A stretch of DNA of 64,000 bases, taken from Streptomyces sp. NBC_00094 (GTDB lineage: Bacteria; Actinomycetota; Actinomycetes; Streptomycetales; Streptomycetaceae). Within the stretch, counting starts at the first letter, position 1. Every line of letters starts with the position of its first letter. Shown here one piece after another: positions 41,359 to 50,073 of the stretch. The DNA is taken from the NCBI RefSeq assembly GCF_026343125.1, contig NZ_JAPEMB010000001.1, positions 2,418,001 to 2,482,000 on the forward strand. Direction: 5' to 3'. The position numbers and the translations under genes are program-made. Below the pieces are notes generated by a model. It worked only from the letters and a program-made list of their open reading frames with translations. It did not search any database and was not told where the DNA came from.

Positions 41359-42972
41359 ATGACGATCATGGACGAGGACACGGACGAGGACAGCCACCGA
41401 CTGCCCATGCTGCTCGAAGCGGTCCTCAGTGTCGGCACGGACCTCGAACTCCGCACCACCCTCCAGCGCATCGTGGACTCCGCCACCGAGTTGACCGGCG
41501 CCCACTACGGGGCGCTCGGCGTCGTCGACCCCGAGCGCCACCGGCTCACCGAGTTCTTCACCGCCGGCGTGACGGACGAGGAGCGGCGGCGGATCGGCCG
41601 CCTCCCCGACGGTCACACCGGCCTGCTCGGCGTCCTCGTCCAGGACCCGCGGCCGCTGCGGATCGCCGATCTGACGGCGGATCCGCGCTCGGCCGGAATC
41701 CCCGGGAACCACCCGGAGATGCGCTCCTTCCTCGGCGTCCCGATCCGGGTCCACACGGAGGTCTTCGGCAACCTGTACCTCACCGAGAAGCCCGCGGGCG
41801 GCTTCACCGACGAGGACCTCGCCCTGCTCCGGGTCCTCGCCTCGCAGGCCGGGATCGCCATCGGCAACGCCCGTCTGTACGAGACGACCCGGCAGCGGGA
41901 GCGCTGGATCGAGGGCGCGGCGGCCGTGACCACCGCGCTCCTCACCGGCGAGTCCGCCGAGGACGCCCTGATGACCGTCGCCGAGCAGGCCCGGATCCTC
42001 GCCGACGCCTCGGCCGGCGTGGTCCTCCAGCCCACCCCGGAGGGCGGGATGGAGATCGTCGCCGCCTCCACCAACGACGACCCCGGCGATCTGGTCGGCA
42101 CGACGATCGCGGCCGGCTCCCCCGTCCTCGTCCAACTCCTCGGCGGTGAGCCCGTCTTCGTGGAGGACTCTGCGACGGATCCCCGGATGACGACCCATGT
42201 CCGGTCCCGTTTCGGCCCGTCGATGATGCTGCCGCTGCAGAGCGGCGGGAAGCTCATCGGCACGCTCGCCCTCCCCCGGCGGCGCGGCGGCCCGCCGTAC
42301 TCGGCGGTGGACCGGCTGCTCGCCTCGCAGTTCGCCTCGCAGGCGGCGCTCGCGCTGGTCCTCGCGGACGCCCGGCACGACCGGGAGCGGCTGGCGGTGT
42401 ACGAGGACCGGGACCGGATCGCCCGGGACCTGCACGATCTCGTCGTCCAGCGGCTGTTCGCGACGGAGATGATGCTGGAGTCGACCCGGCGACGGGCGGC
42501 CGCCGCCGCCTCCGATGACCCCGACGCCGACGCCGACGCCGACGCGGATGCCGGCTCCGCATCCGCATCCGCATCCGCATCCGCATCCGCATCCGAGGAG
42601 AGCGCGCTCCTCGGCCGGGCCGTGGACGAGCTGGACTCGACGATCCAGGAGGTCCGGACGACCATCTTCGCGCTCCAGCAGCCCCCGGCGGACGCGCCGA
42701 CCTCCTTCCGCGGGCGGGTGCTGCGCGAGACCGGCGGGGCGGCGGCCCTGCTCGGCTTCCCGCCGTCCGTGCACTTCTCCGGCGCGGTCGACACGCTCGT
42801 GGAGGACGAGGCGGCGGGGAAGCTCCTCGCCGCCCTGCGCGGGGCGCTCGCGGCGGCCCACCGACGGCCCGGGATCACCGCGATCACGGTCGAGGTGACG
42901 GCCGGGAGCGACGGCGTACGGCTCCGGGTCGAGGACGACGGGGCCCCGCCGACCACGGTCGTCTGGCCCTAG
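41359..42972 (+). CDS. Tandem-GAF histidine kinase with degenerate ATPase domain
   Basis: The 537-residue protein has the DevS/DosS plan: GAF 1 (about 15-175, LGVPIRVHTEVFGNLYL), GAF 2 (190-345), and a HisKA_3 helix with phospho-acceptor His in DRIARDLHDLVVQRLF. The ATPase part is abnormal: the N-box has become LRGALAAAHRR without its Asn, and the chain stops just after VRLRVEDDG, before the G-boxes. A tandem-repeat insertion (Asp-Ala and Ser-Ala dipeptides) follows the His helix. It is thus unlikely to bind ATP normally. The TAG stop is partly supplied by the inverted-repeat element that follows. Confidence 0.85.
   Translation: MTIMDEDTDEDSHRLPMLLEAVLSVGTDLELRTTLQRIVDSATELTGAHYGALGVVDPERHRLTEFFTAGVTDEERRRIGRLPDGHTGLLGVLVQDPRPLRIADLTADPRSAGIPGNHPEMRSFLGVPIRVHTEVFGNLYLTEKPAGGFTDEDLALLRVLASQAGIAIGNARLYETTRQRERWIEGAAAVTTALLTGESAEDALMTVAEQARILADASAGVVLQPTPEGGMEIVAASTNDDPGDLVGTTIAAGSPVLVQLLGGEPVFVEDSATDPRMTTHVRSRFGPSMMLPLQSGGKLIGTLALPRRRGGPPYSAVDRLLASQFASQAALALVLADARHDRERLAVYEDRDRIARDLHDLVVQRLFATEMMLESTRRRAAAAASDDPDADADADADAGSASASASASASASEESALLGRAVDELDSTIQEVRTTIFALQQPPADAPTSFRGRVLRETGGAAALLGFPPSVHFSGAVDTLVEDEAAGKLLAALRGALAAAHRRPGITAITVEVTAGSDGVRLRVEDDGAPPTTVVWP
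42523..42591 (+). repeat. Hexanucleotide microsatellites inside the GAF kinase gene
   Basis: GACGCC repeats (three perfect plus one variant, 42523-42546) are followed by six perfect copies of TCCGCA (42556-42591), coding for Asp-Ala and Ser-Ala dipeptides in frame. Confidence 0.95.
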
Positions 42973-43134
42973 GGCCTGTCTGACAATTCGCGTCGGATCA
43001 GGCCGGGTCGTTCGGTGCGTGCGGTCGGCGTGCGGTCGGGACGTCCTCGTAGCGGGCTACGTGGGCGTTTCGGCCGTGCGTCGAGCGTGCGTGCCGGGCG
43101 GGCCGGACCCGGCGGGAATTGTCAGACAGGCCCT
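42971..43134. mobile_element. MITE-like element with 19-bp terminal inverted repeats
   Basis: AGGGCCTGTCTGACAATTC (42971-42989) is repeated perfectly inverted at 43116-43134. The 164-bp interior has no gene but contains further symmetry (GCCGGGTC/GACCCGGC, and CGTAGC-gg-GCTACG). Its first two bases complete the TAG stop of the preceding gene. No target-site duplication is obvious. Small size and long perfect ends suggest a non-autonomous transposable element; similar repeats occur in streptomycetes as far as I recall. Confidence 0.7.
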
Positions 43135-43197
43135 GGGCGGTGTCTTGTCGATCAGGCCCCGCTCCCTGATCCGGCCTGATCGGCAAGACACCCCCAG
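43133..43197. repeat. Dispersed palindromic repeat, copy B
   Basis: GGTGTCTTGTCGATCAGGCC (43139-43158) pairs with 43173-43192 with a single mismatch; CTGGG (43133-43137) and CCCAG (43193-43197) extend the stem past a one-base bulge. It abuts the MITE-like element and holds the 19-mer shared with copies at 38.9 and 56.7 kb. Confidence 0.8.
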
Positions 43198-43270
43198 GAG
43201 ACACCCGGGGCCGTGCCCGTACGGAGCAGTCCGGCGCGCCGCGGCACCCGGCCCGATCTTGACTGGTGGC

Positions 43271-44506
43271 GTGGACACCGAGACCAAGCCCCCGACCACG
43301 GCGGCCTACCGCAACCTGGTGATGGCCACCACCGGCTTCACCCTCACCTTCTGGGCGTGGGACCTGATCGCGCCGATCGCCGGCTGGTACGGCGACCGGC
43401 TCGGACTCAGCTCCTTCCAGCAGTCGCTGCTCGTGGCGGTGCCCGTTCTGGTCGGCTCGCTCGGCCGCATCCCTGCGGGCGCCCTGACCGACAGGTACGG
43501 CGCGAAGCTGATGTTCCCGGTCGTCTCGGCGCTGACGATCATCCCGGTCCTGCTGCTGATCGTGGCCAAGGACAGCTACGCCCTGATGCTGGTCGTCGGC
43601 TTCCTCCTCGGCCTGGGCGGCACGACCTTCGCCATCGGCATCCCGCTGGTCAACTCCTGGTTCCCGCCCGCCAAGCGCGGTCTGGCGCTCGGCGTGTTCG
43701 GCATGGGCATGGGCGGGGTGGCGCTCTCCGGCTACTTCACGCCCAGGATCGCGAAGCACGGCGAGAACCTCCCCTTCATCGTGGTGGCGATCGCGCTCGC
43801 CGTGTACGCGGTGCTCGCCGCCTTCCTCATCACCGACCGCCCCGACCGCCCCGTGCCCACCGCCTCCCTCGCGACCCGCCTCGGCGCGGCGGGGCGGCTG
43901 CGGGTGACCTGGGAGCTGTCGGCGCTGTACGCGATCGGCTTCGGCGGCATCGTCGCCTTCGGCGTCTACCTGCCGACGTACCTGAAGACCTGGTACGAGC
44001 TCGACCCGACGGACGCGGGCACCAAGGCCGCCGGCTTCGCCCTCGTCACCGTCGTCTTCCGGCCGATCGGCGGCTGGCTCTCGGACCGGGTCCATCCTGC
44101 GGTCGTGACGGCCGCCGCGCTCGGCGTGGTCGCCCTCTTCGCGATCGTCCAGGCCTTCGAGCCGAAGCTGAACCCGGGCGGCACGATCGCCCTGCTCGTC
44201 ATGGCCGCAGGCCTCGGCACGGCGAGCGGCTCCGTCTTCGCCCTGGTCTCCCAGGTCACCCCGCAGGCCAAGGTGGGCAGCGTGACCGGCATCGTCGGCG
44301 CGATGGGCGGGCTCGGCGGCTTCGTGCCGCCGCTGGTGATGGGCGCGATCTACAGTGCCAAGGGCTCGTACTCGATCGGCTTCATGCTCCTCTCCGACCT
44401 GGCGCTCGCGGGCTGTGTGTACGCGTACGGGCGGATGCGCGGGATCCGGCCTGACGGGGACGAGCCGAGGCCCGAGCCGACGAAGATCACAGCGCGGACG
44501 CCCTGA
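43271..44506 (+). CDS. Major facilitator transporter, NarK/NNP type
   Basis: The 411-residue protein has twelve hydrophobic segments. The motif between helices 2 and 3 (RIPAGALTDRYGAKLMF), the second-helix-5 signature FPPAKRGLALGVFGMGMGG and the late GSVTGIVGAMGGLGGFVPP are those of nitrate/nitrite porters. It may move nitrate or nitrite, but no nitrate or nitrite reductase gene is in the window. GTG 43271 fits the hydrophobic start; GGTGGC upstream is a weak ribosome site. The matB gene follows in the same direction. Confidence 0.85.
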   Translation: MDTETKPPTTAAYRNLVMATTGFTLTFWAWDLIAPIAGWYGDRLGLSSFQQSLLVAVPVLVGSLGRIPAGALTDRYGAKLMFPVVSALTIIPVLLLIVAKDSYALMLVVGFLLGLGGTTFAIGIPLVNSWFPPAKRGLALGVFGMGMGGVALSGYFTPRIAKHGENLPFIVVAIALAVYAVLAAFLITDRPDRPVPTASLATRLGAAGRLRVTWELSALYAIGFGGIVAFGVYLPTYLKTWYELDPTDAGTKAAGFALVTVVFRPIGGWLSDRVHPAVVTAAALGVVALFAIVQAFEPKLNPGGTIALLVMAAGLGTASGSVFALVSQVTPQAKVGSVTGIVGAMGGLGGFVPPLVMGAIYSAKGSYSIGFMLLSDLALAGCVYAYGRMRGIRPDGDEPRPEPTKITARTP

Positions 44507-44568
44507 CGGACGGGCAGAATTCCTCCCGGCAACCCTCGACCTCGACATCGACCCGAGGAGTACGACCG

Positions 44569-46077
44569 GTGAGTGCGCTCTTCCCCGCCCTGGACGCCCG
44601 TTCCCTGGCGGTCCCGTCCGACCGGCCCGCGCTGCGCTGCGGCACGGACACCCTGACGTACGCCGAACTGGCCCGGGCCGCCGGTTCCCTGGCGGTACGG
44701 ATCGGAGGCGCGGACCGGGTCGCCGTCTGGGCCACGCCGAGCGCGCACACGGCGGTCGCGGTGGTGGCCGCCCTGCTCGCGGGCGTGCCCGCCGTACCGC
44801 TCAATCCGCGCACGGGCGAGCGGGAGCTGGCGCACATCCTGGGCGACAGTGCGCCGGGCCTGGTGCTCGCGGGTCCGGGCGACGTCCTGCCCGCCGGGCT
44901 CGCGGGGCTCCCCCGGATCGACGTGGAGCTCACCCCCGCCGACGGGTCCGCCGCGGCGGAAGCGGTGACGGAACCGGTGGCGGAACCGGACGACGACGAG
45001 TCCCCCGCCCTGATCGTCTACACCTCCGGCACCACCGGCCCGCCGAAGGGCGTCGTGCTCTCCCGGCGGGCGATCTCCGCATCCCTCGACGCGCTGGCCG
45101 ACGCCTGGGCGTGGACGGGCGACGACGTCCTCGTGCACGCGCTGCCGCTGTTCCACGTCCACGGGCTGATCCTCGGGATCCTGGGCCCGCTGCGGCGGGG
45201 CGGCGAGGTCCGCCACCTGGGTGCGTTCTCCGTGGAGGGCGTGGCCCGGGAGCTGGGCGCCGGGGGCGGCACGATGCTGTTCGGCGTACCGACCATGTAC
45301 CACCGGATCGCGGACGCGCTCGCCGGGGACCCCCGCCTCGGGGACGCCCTGGCGGGTGCGCGGCTCCTCGTCTCCGGGTCGGCGGCGCTGCCCGTCCACG
45401 ACCACGAGCGGATCACGGCGGCGACGGGCCGGACGGTCGTCGAGCGGTACGGGATGACCGAGACGCTCATGAACACCAGCGTCGTGCCGGGCTCCGGCCC
45501 GCGCCCCGGGACCGTCGGTACCCCGCTCGCGGGCGTCGGCCTGCGGCTGGTGGACGAGGACGGCTCCGTGCTCGGCGGGTACGACGGGGAGACGGTCGGC
45601 GAGGTGCAGGTGCGCGGTCCGAACCTCTTCTCCGGCTATCTGAACCGGCCGGACGCGACGGCGGAGGCCTTCGACGACGGCTGGTTCCGCACCGGCGACA
45701 TGGCGGTCCGGGAGGCGGACGGCTCGGTGCGTCTGGTGGGCCGCAAGGCGACCGACCTGATCAAGAGCGGCGGCTACAAGATCGGGGCGGGCGAGATCGA
45801 GAACGCGCTCCTCGACCACCCCGGCGTCCTGGAGGCGGCCGTCACGGGCGAACCGGACCCGGACCTGGGCGAGCGGATCGTGGCCTGGGTGGTGCCGACG
45901 GACGCGGCGAAGCCCCCGGCGGAGGCGGAGCTCACGGAGCACGTGGCGGGGCTGCTCGCCCCGCACAAGCGGCCCCGGGTGGTGCGCTACCTCGACGCGC
46001 TCCCCCGCAACGACATGGGCAAGATCCTGAAGAAGGCGCTCCCGGTGCCGTTGAGCACGGGTGACGGGCGCGCGTGA
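44569..46077 (+). CDS. matB: Malonyl-CoA synthetase (MatB type)
   Basis: The 502-residue acyl-CoA ligase makes malonyl-CoA (and often methylmalonyl-CoA) from the free acid, ATP and CoA. It has the AMP-binding P-loop YTSGTTGPPKGV, FGVPTMYHRIAD, the ERYGMTETLMNTS motif with the Thr/Met pattern I associate with S. coelicolor MatB, the hinge VGRKATDLIKSGGYKIGAGE and the C-terminal catalytic Lys in RNDMGKILKK. GTG start with GAGGAG nine bases upstream. Supplies extender units for fatty acids or polyketides. Confidence 0.92.
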   Translation: MSALFPALDARSLAVPSDRPALRCGTDTLTYAELARAAGSLAVRIGGADRVAVWATPSAHTAVAVVAALLAGVPAVPLNPRTGERELAHILGDSAPGLVLAGPGDVLPAGLAGLPRIDVELTPADGSAAAEAVTEPVAEPDDDESPALIVYTSGTTGPPKGVVLSRRAISASLDALADAWAWTGDDVLVHALPLFHVHGLILGILGPLRRGGEVRHLGAFSVEGVARELGAGGGTMLFGVPTMYHRIADALAGDPRLGDALAGARLLVSGSAALPVHDHERITAATGRTVVERYGMTETLMNTSVVPGSGPRPGTVGTPLAGVGLRLVDEDGSVLGGYDGETVGEVQVRGPNLFSGYLNRPDATAEAFDDGWFRTGDMAVREADGSVRLVGRKATDLIKSGGYKIGAGEIENALLDHPGVLEAAVTGEPDPDLGERIVAWVVPTDAAKPPAEAELTEHVAGLLAPHKRPRVVRYLDALPRNDMGKILKKALPVPLSTGDGRA

Positions 46078-46155
46078 CGGACATGCGTGCCGCGCGTACG
46101 TGACGGGCGCGCGTGACGGACACGCGTGCCGACGTACGTGACGGACATGCGTGAG
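46061..46155 (+). repeat. Tandem repeat across the matB stop codon
   Basis: A 38-39-base unit beginning GTGACGGGCGCGCGTGACGG runs from 46061 to 46099 and again from 46100 to 46137, with a partial third copy from 46138. The matB TGA lies in the first copy. Confidence 0.85.
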
Positions 46156-46189
46156 GCCGGGCCCCCGGCTCACCAGGGCCCGGCCTCAC
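46151..46189. terminator. Bidirectional terminator
   Basis: GTGAGGCCGGGCCC (46151-46164) pairs perfectly with GGGCCCGGCCTCAC (46176-46189) between the converging matB and subtilase genes. Confidence 0.85.
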
Positions 46190-46205
46190 GCGTCCACGGG
46201 GGTGG

Positions 46206-49200
46206 CTACTTCACGCCGAGCGCGCGGATCAGCTCCTGCGTGACCGTGCCGCCCTGGTCGTCGCTCGCGCCGGCCCGCAGCGAGACGGAGGCCGCCCCGG
46301 ACGGGATGCGGAGCTCACCGCTCCAGGAGGCGCCGCGCCACGAGGGCTTGAGGGTGACCTTCGTCCAGGTCCTGCCCTCGTCGTAGGAGACCTCCAGGGT
46401 GCCGCCGGTGATCGTGCCGGTGCCGGCCGCGCCCTCCACGTACTCCGCGAAGGTACGGACGGGCAGCCTGCCGCCGGCCCGGACGTCTCCGTCGATGTCG
46501 GTGTCCAGGTCGAAGCCGAGGTTGAGCATCGGCAGGTAGGTGATCCGGTCGGCCGGGGTCTCGGCCGAGCGGAAGGTCCACTCGGAGTGACCCTTGGTGG
46601 CGAGCCGCCAGCGGGCCGGGTCGAGCGCGGTGTCGGTGACGACCTTGTACGTCGCCTCCTCCGCCGGGGCGTCCCAGGCGTAGGCGCCGGAGCTCATCTT
46701 CCGGTCGACGCGGGCGCCGTTGACGTACACCTCCGTGAACTGGGTCATCGAGTCGTCGCCCCACACGTTGCCGAAGCCGGTGTGGTCGGTGCCCGAGTCG
46801 CCCCAGCCGGGGGTGTTGAAGCGCAGGTCGTTGCCGGACCGCTGCTGGCCCCAGCCGAGGCCGGTGCCGAGCCACGGGTGCCAGACGGGGCCGAACCAGT
46901 CGAGGTCGACGCGGCTGCCGCCCCGGTAGGACGGGGTGCCGCCGCGCTCCTCCAGGGAGTCGCCGAGGTCGACGGACTCGTGCCAGCGCTGGCCGGTACC
47001 GGTGGAGACGTACTCGGTGCGCTCTGCCGGGAAGCCGATCCACTCCTTGAAGCCGAAGCCGATCGGGAAGGTGTCGGTGATCGAGTAGCGGAACTCCCCG
47101 CCCAGCTCCGCGCGCTTGGTCGGCGCGTGGAAGGTGGAGCTGATCGTGGCCAGGTCGTCCTCGTCGGGCCGGAAGACCAGGTCCTTGCCGATGGCGCCGG
47201 GGTGGCCCTCGGAGAGGTCGTACGTGTACGGGGTGAAGCGCGTGCCGGTCACGTCGACGCGCTGCCCACGGGCGGCGCCGGCGGCGAGCCGCTTCGCGTC
47301 GGCGGTGTTGACGGTGGCGACGGCGAGCGGCCGGTCCTCGTAGTCGGCGGTGCCGAACCACTTCATCAGCCGGCCGGGCTGGTCGTCGGTGACGAACAGG
47401 GCCTTGGCGCCCGCGTCCTGGGCGGTCTGGGCGAGCTGCGCCGGGTCGGCGCCGGCGGTGAGCCGGACGAGGACGGCCTTGCCGGTGACGTCCTTGTCGG
47501 TGTACTCGGCGGGGGTTCCGGTGCCCGCGTCGACGAGGCCGAGGCGGTGGCGGCCTTCGAGGAGGGCCGCGCCGTTCTGCGCGGTGGCGCCGGAGAGGCG
47601 GACGCCGTCGACGCTCGCCTCCACCATGGGCTTGCCGAGGCGCCAGACGGTCCGGTACTCGAAGGTGCCGGTGGCGACGGGGGCGGTGGGCGCGGCGAAG
47701 AGCGAGTCGTAGGTCAGCGGGACCTGGACGATGTCCGTGTAGGAGGTGCCGTTCGCCTTCCGGTCGTACTCCATGAGGAGCTGCCGGGACTCGGTGCGCT
47801 TCTCGACCTCGGCGCGGATCTCGCGCAGCTGCCGTCCGTCGAGGGTGATCTCGCGGTCGCGGTCGAGGACCACCTCCGGGGAGGCGAGGAAGCCGAGGCC
47901 GAGGGAGTCCTCGCCGTGTGCGCCGCGCACGTCGAGGAAGGAGTCGACGGTGTACGTGCCGGGCTTGAGGCGCAGCTGGAGGGTGCCGGATTCACCGACG
48001 CTCGCCGGGAAGGCCTGCGCGTCCTCGGCCAGCTTCATGAGGCCGAGGTAGGCGGCGGTGGGGGCGCCGTCGCGGTCCTTGACGTGGACGGTGAGGGTGT
48101 AGCGCTCCTCCTCCTTGACCAGGCCGAGCGCGGTGTGCGCGACGGGCGCACCGCCGACGGTGGCGGTGATCCGGCCGGAGGTCTGGCCGACGGGGGCCTG
48201 GGTTCCGTCGCCGGTGACGGTGGTGGACGCGGTGCCGTGGGCGGGGACGGTGAGGGTGGTGTCGGCGAGGGTGGCGACACCGGCCGGCATGCCCTCGACG
48301 GCGAGGCTCAACTCGACCGGGCTGTCGGAGGAGTTGGAGTAGGTGACGGTCCGCGTGACCGGCTTGCTCTCCTCGTACGGCCAGGAGACGAAGCCGAGGT
48401 CGGCGGAGCCGGTGGCGGTGACGTTCGCGGAGATCGCGGCGGCCACGTCGACGCGGCCGGCGCCGAGGGCGTACGCGGAGGCGTCGAGCGTCTTCGACGA
48501 GGACATCAGGGCGTTCTTGAGCTGGGCGCCGGTCCAGTCGGGGTGCTTCTCGGCGAGCAGCGCGGCGACGCCGGCGACGTGCGGGGTCGCCATCGACGTA
48601 CCGCTCATCGAGGTGTAGAGGCCGCTGCCGGTGACCAGCTGGGAGCGGGCGGCGAGGATGGAGACGCCCGGGGCCGACAGGTCGGGCTTGAGTGCCTGGT
48701 CGCCGTGGCGGGGGCCCTGGCTCGTGAAGTACGCGGCGCGGTCGGCGGAGTCGACGGCGCCGATCGTCAGCGCGGAGTCGGCGGCGCCGGGCGAGCCGAT
48801 GGAGCCGGGGGCGCCGGAGTTCCCGGCGGCGATGACGAAGAGGGCGCCCGTCTCGGCGGTGAGCGTGTCGACGGCCTGGGCCATCGGGTCGGTGCCGTCG
48901 CTGGGCTCGCGGGAGCCGAGGCTCATCGAGACGATCTTCGCGTCGATGTCCTTGGCGGCCCACTCCATGCCGGCGATGATCTGCGACTCGCTGCCGGAGC
49001 CCGCGTCGCTGAGGACCTTGCCGACGGCGAGGGTGGCGCCGGGGGCGACGCCCTTCTCCTTGCCGTCGGAGCCCGCGCCGCTGCCGCCGACGGTGGAGGC
49101 GACGTGCGTGCCGTGGCCGTTGCGGTCGGCGACCTCCTGGCCCTCGATGAAGGACTTGCTCTCGGCGACCCGGCCACCGAGGTCGGGGTGGGCGAGGTCG

Positions 49201-49910
49201 GCGCCGGTGTCGAGGACGGCGACCTTGACGCCCTTGCCGGTGAGCCCGGCCTCCCAGGCCTTCGGGGTGCCGATCTGGGCGTTGGAGTCGGCCATGGCGG
49301 CCTCGACGCGGCCGTCGAGCCAGACCTTGGCGGGGGCGGCGGCACGGGCGTTCGGAGTCTGCCGCGCGGTGAAGCCGTGCCAGAAGGCGGCGGGGTCGGT
49401 GGCGGTGACGGCCGCGCCGCCGACGCTGGGGAGGGTGCGGACGGTCTCGGTGCCGCGCGGAGCGGGCGCGGCGGCGGTCCGGGCCCCCTTGGCTCCGTAC
49501 GTGACGATCAGCGGCAGTTCGCCGGTGACGCCCTGCTCGACGAGGCCGGTGACGTCGAAGAGGCGCGGGTCGAGCGCGCCGGAGGCCAGGTAGGGGCGGG
49601 CCTCGTCGGGGATCACCGTGACGCGGCCGTCGACGACCTGGCTGCGTATCGCGCCGGTGGCGCCCTCGGCCCGGTCGACGGTGACGGTCTGCTGCCCGCC
49701 ACCGAGGTCGGTGAGGGTGACGCGGTCTCCGGTGACGAGGGCGACGGTGGCGCTGGTGCCCGTGCCCTTGGCCCCGGTGAAGGTCGCGGGTACGGGGGTG
49801 GTGGTGCCCGGGGCGGCGGCGGTCTGCCCGGCCGAGAGCATCACGAGGGAGATGCCGGCGGCGAGCAGCCCGGCCCTCCCTCTGCCGAAGGGGGTGATCC
49901 TCGACGTCAT
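46206..49910 (-). CDS. Large secreted subtilisin-like (S8) serine protease
   Basis: The 1234-residue exported protein has a signal peptide (GLLAAGISLVMLSAGQTAAA), a propeptide, and an S8 catalytic domain with Asp234 (VAVLDTGADLAHPDL), His266 (NGHGTHVAS), Asn364 (AAGNSG) and Ser439 (GTSMATPHVAG). About 750 residues of Ig-like and jelly-roll domains follow, including a PA-like region near 870. It probably digests extracellular protein. GAGGAG lies eight bases before ATG 49910, inside a long inverted repeat that may hide it in the mRNA. Confidence 0.93.
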   Translation of the reverse strand: MTSRITPFGRGRAGLLAAGISLVMLSAGQTAAAPGTTTPVPATFTGAKGTGTSATVALVTGDRVTLTDLGGGQQTVTVDRAEGATGAIRSQVVDGRVTVIPDEARPYLASGALDPRLFDVTGLVEQGVTGELPLIVTYGAKGARTAAAPAPRGTETVRTLPSVGGAAVTATDPAAFWHGFTARQTPNARAAAPAKVWLDGRVEAAMADSNAQIGTPKAWEAGLTGKGVKVAVLDTGADLAHPDLGGRVAESKSFIEGQEVADRNGHGTHVASTVGGSGAGSDGKEKGVAPGATLAVGKVLSDAGSGSESQIIAGMEWAAKDIDAKIVSMSLGSREPSDGTDPMAQAVDTLTAETGALFVIAAGNSGAPGSIGSPGAADSALTIGAVDSADRAAYFTSQGPRHGDQALKPDLSAPGVSILAARSQLVTGSGLYTSMSGTSMATPHVAGVAALLAEKHPDWTGAQLKNALMSSSKTLDASAYALGAGRVDVAAAISANVTATGSADLGFVSWPYEESKPVTRTVTYSNSSDSPVELSLAVEGMPAGVATLADTTLTVPAHGTASTTVTGDGTQAPVGQTSGRITATVGGAPVAHTALGLVKEEERYTLTVHVKDRDGAPTAAYLGLMKLAEDAQAFPASVGESGTLQLRLKPGTYTVDSFLDVRGAHGEDSLGLGFLASPEVVLDRDREITLDGRQLREIRAEVEKRTESRQLLMEYDRKANGTSYTDIVQVPLTYDSLFAAPTAPVATGTFEYRTVWRLGKPMVEASVDGVRLSGATAQNGAALLEGRHRLGLVDAGTGTPAEYTDKDVTGKAVLVRLTAGADPAQLAQTAQDAGAKALFVTDDQPGRLMKWFGTADYEDRPLAVATVNTADAKRLAAGAARGQRVDVTGTRFTPYTYDLSEGHPGAIGKDLVFRPDEDDLATISSTFHAPTKRAELGGEFRYSITDTFPIGFGFKEWIGFPAERTEYVSTGTGQRWHESVDLGDSLEERGGTPSYRGGSRVDLDWFGPVWHPWLGTGLGWGQQRSGNDLRFNTPGWGDSGTDHTGFGNVWGDDSMTQFTEVYVNGARVDRKMSSGAYAWDAPAEEATYKVVTDTALDPARWRLATKGHSEWTFRSAETPADRITYLPMLNLGFDLDTDIDGDVRAGGRLPVRTFAEYVEGAAGTGTITGGTLEVSYDEGRTWTKVTLKPSWRGASWSGELRIPSGAASVSLRAGASDDQGGTVTQELIRALGVK

Positions 49911-49917
49911 CGACGAA

Positions 49918-49964
49918 ACTCCTCGCGGACCCGGGGTAGGGGGTTTTCCGGGTTCGCGAGGAGT
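49918..49964 (-). promoter_or_regulatory. Hairpin enclosing the subtilase ribosome-binding site
   Basis: ACTCCTCGCGGACCCGG (49918-49934) is inverted at 49948-49964 with one mismatch and a 13-base loop. In the mRNA the 3' arm contains the GAGGAG that serves ATG 49910, so folding would block ribosome entry. It could instead be a repressor operator. Confidence 0.6.
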
Positions 49965-50073
49965 CTTGGCCCCTGGGGCGGGAGTTGACTCCGGTTGCTC
50001 CTGGCGGTTATGTGCCGTGGCGGTCAACCGCCAGGTCAGGAGGGTGGGTTCGGGGCGAAACCCGTCCGGAGGC

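Noticed and set aside
42971..43197. Complete insertion sequence
   Set aside because: No transposase frame of any size lies between or near the inverted repeats.
46061..46155. Possible CRISPR array
   Set aside because: Units are contiguous with no unique spacers and only two and a half copies; no cas genes are present.
46587..49988. An 1133-codon plus-strand open frame opposite the subtilase gene
   Set aside because: It is a Gly/Val/Asp/Arg-rich translation of the antisense strand typical of GC-rich DNA, with no motifs; the opposite strand has complete S8 catalytic motifs, signal peptide and ribosome site.
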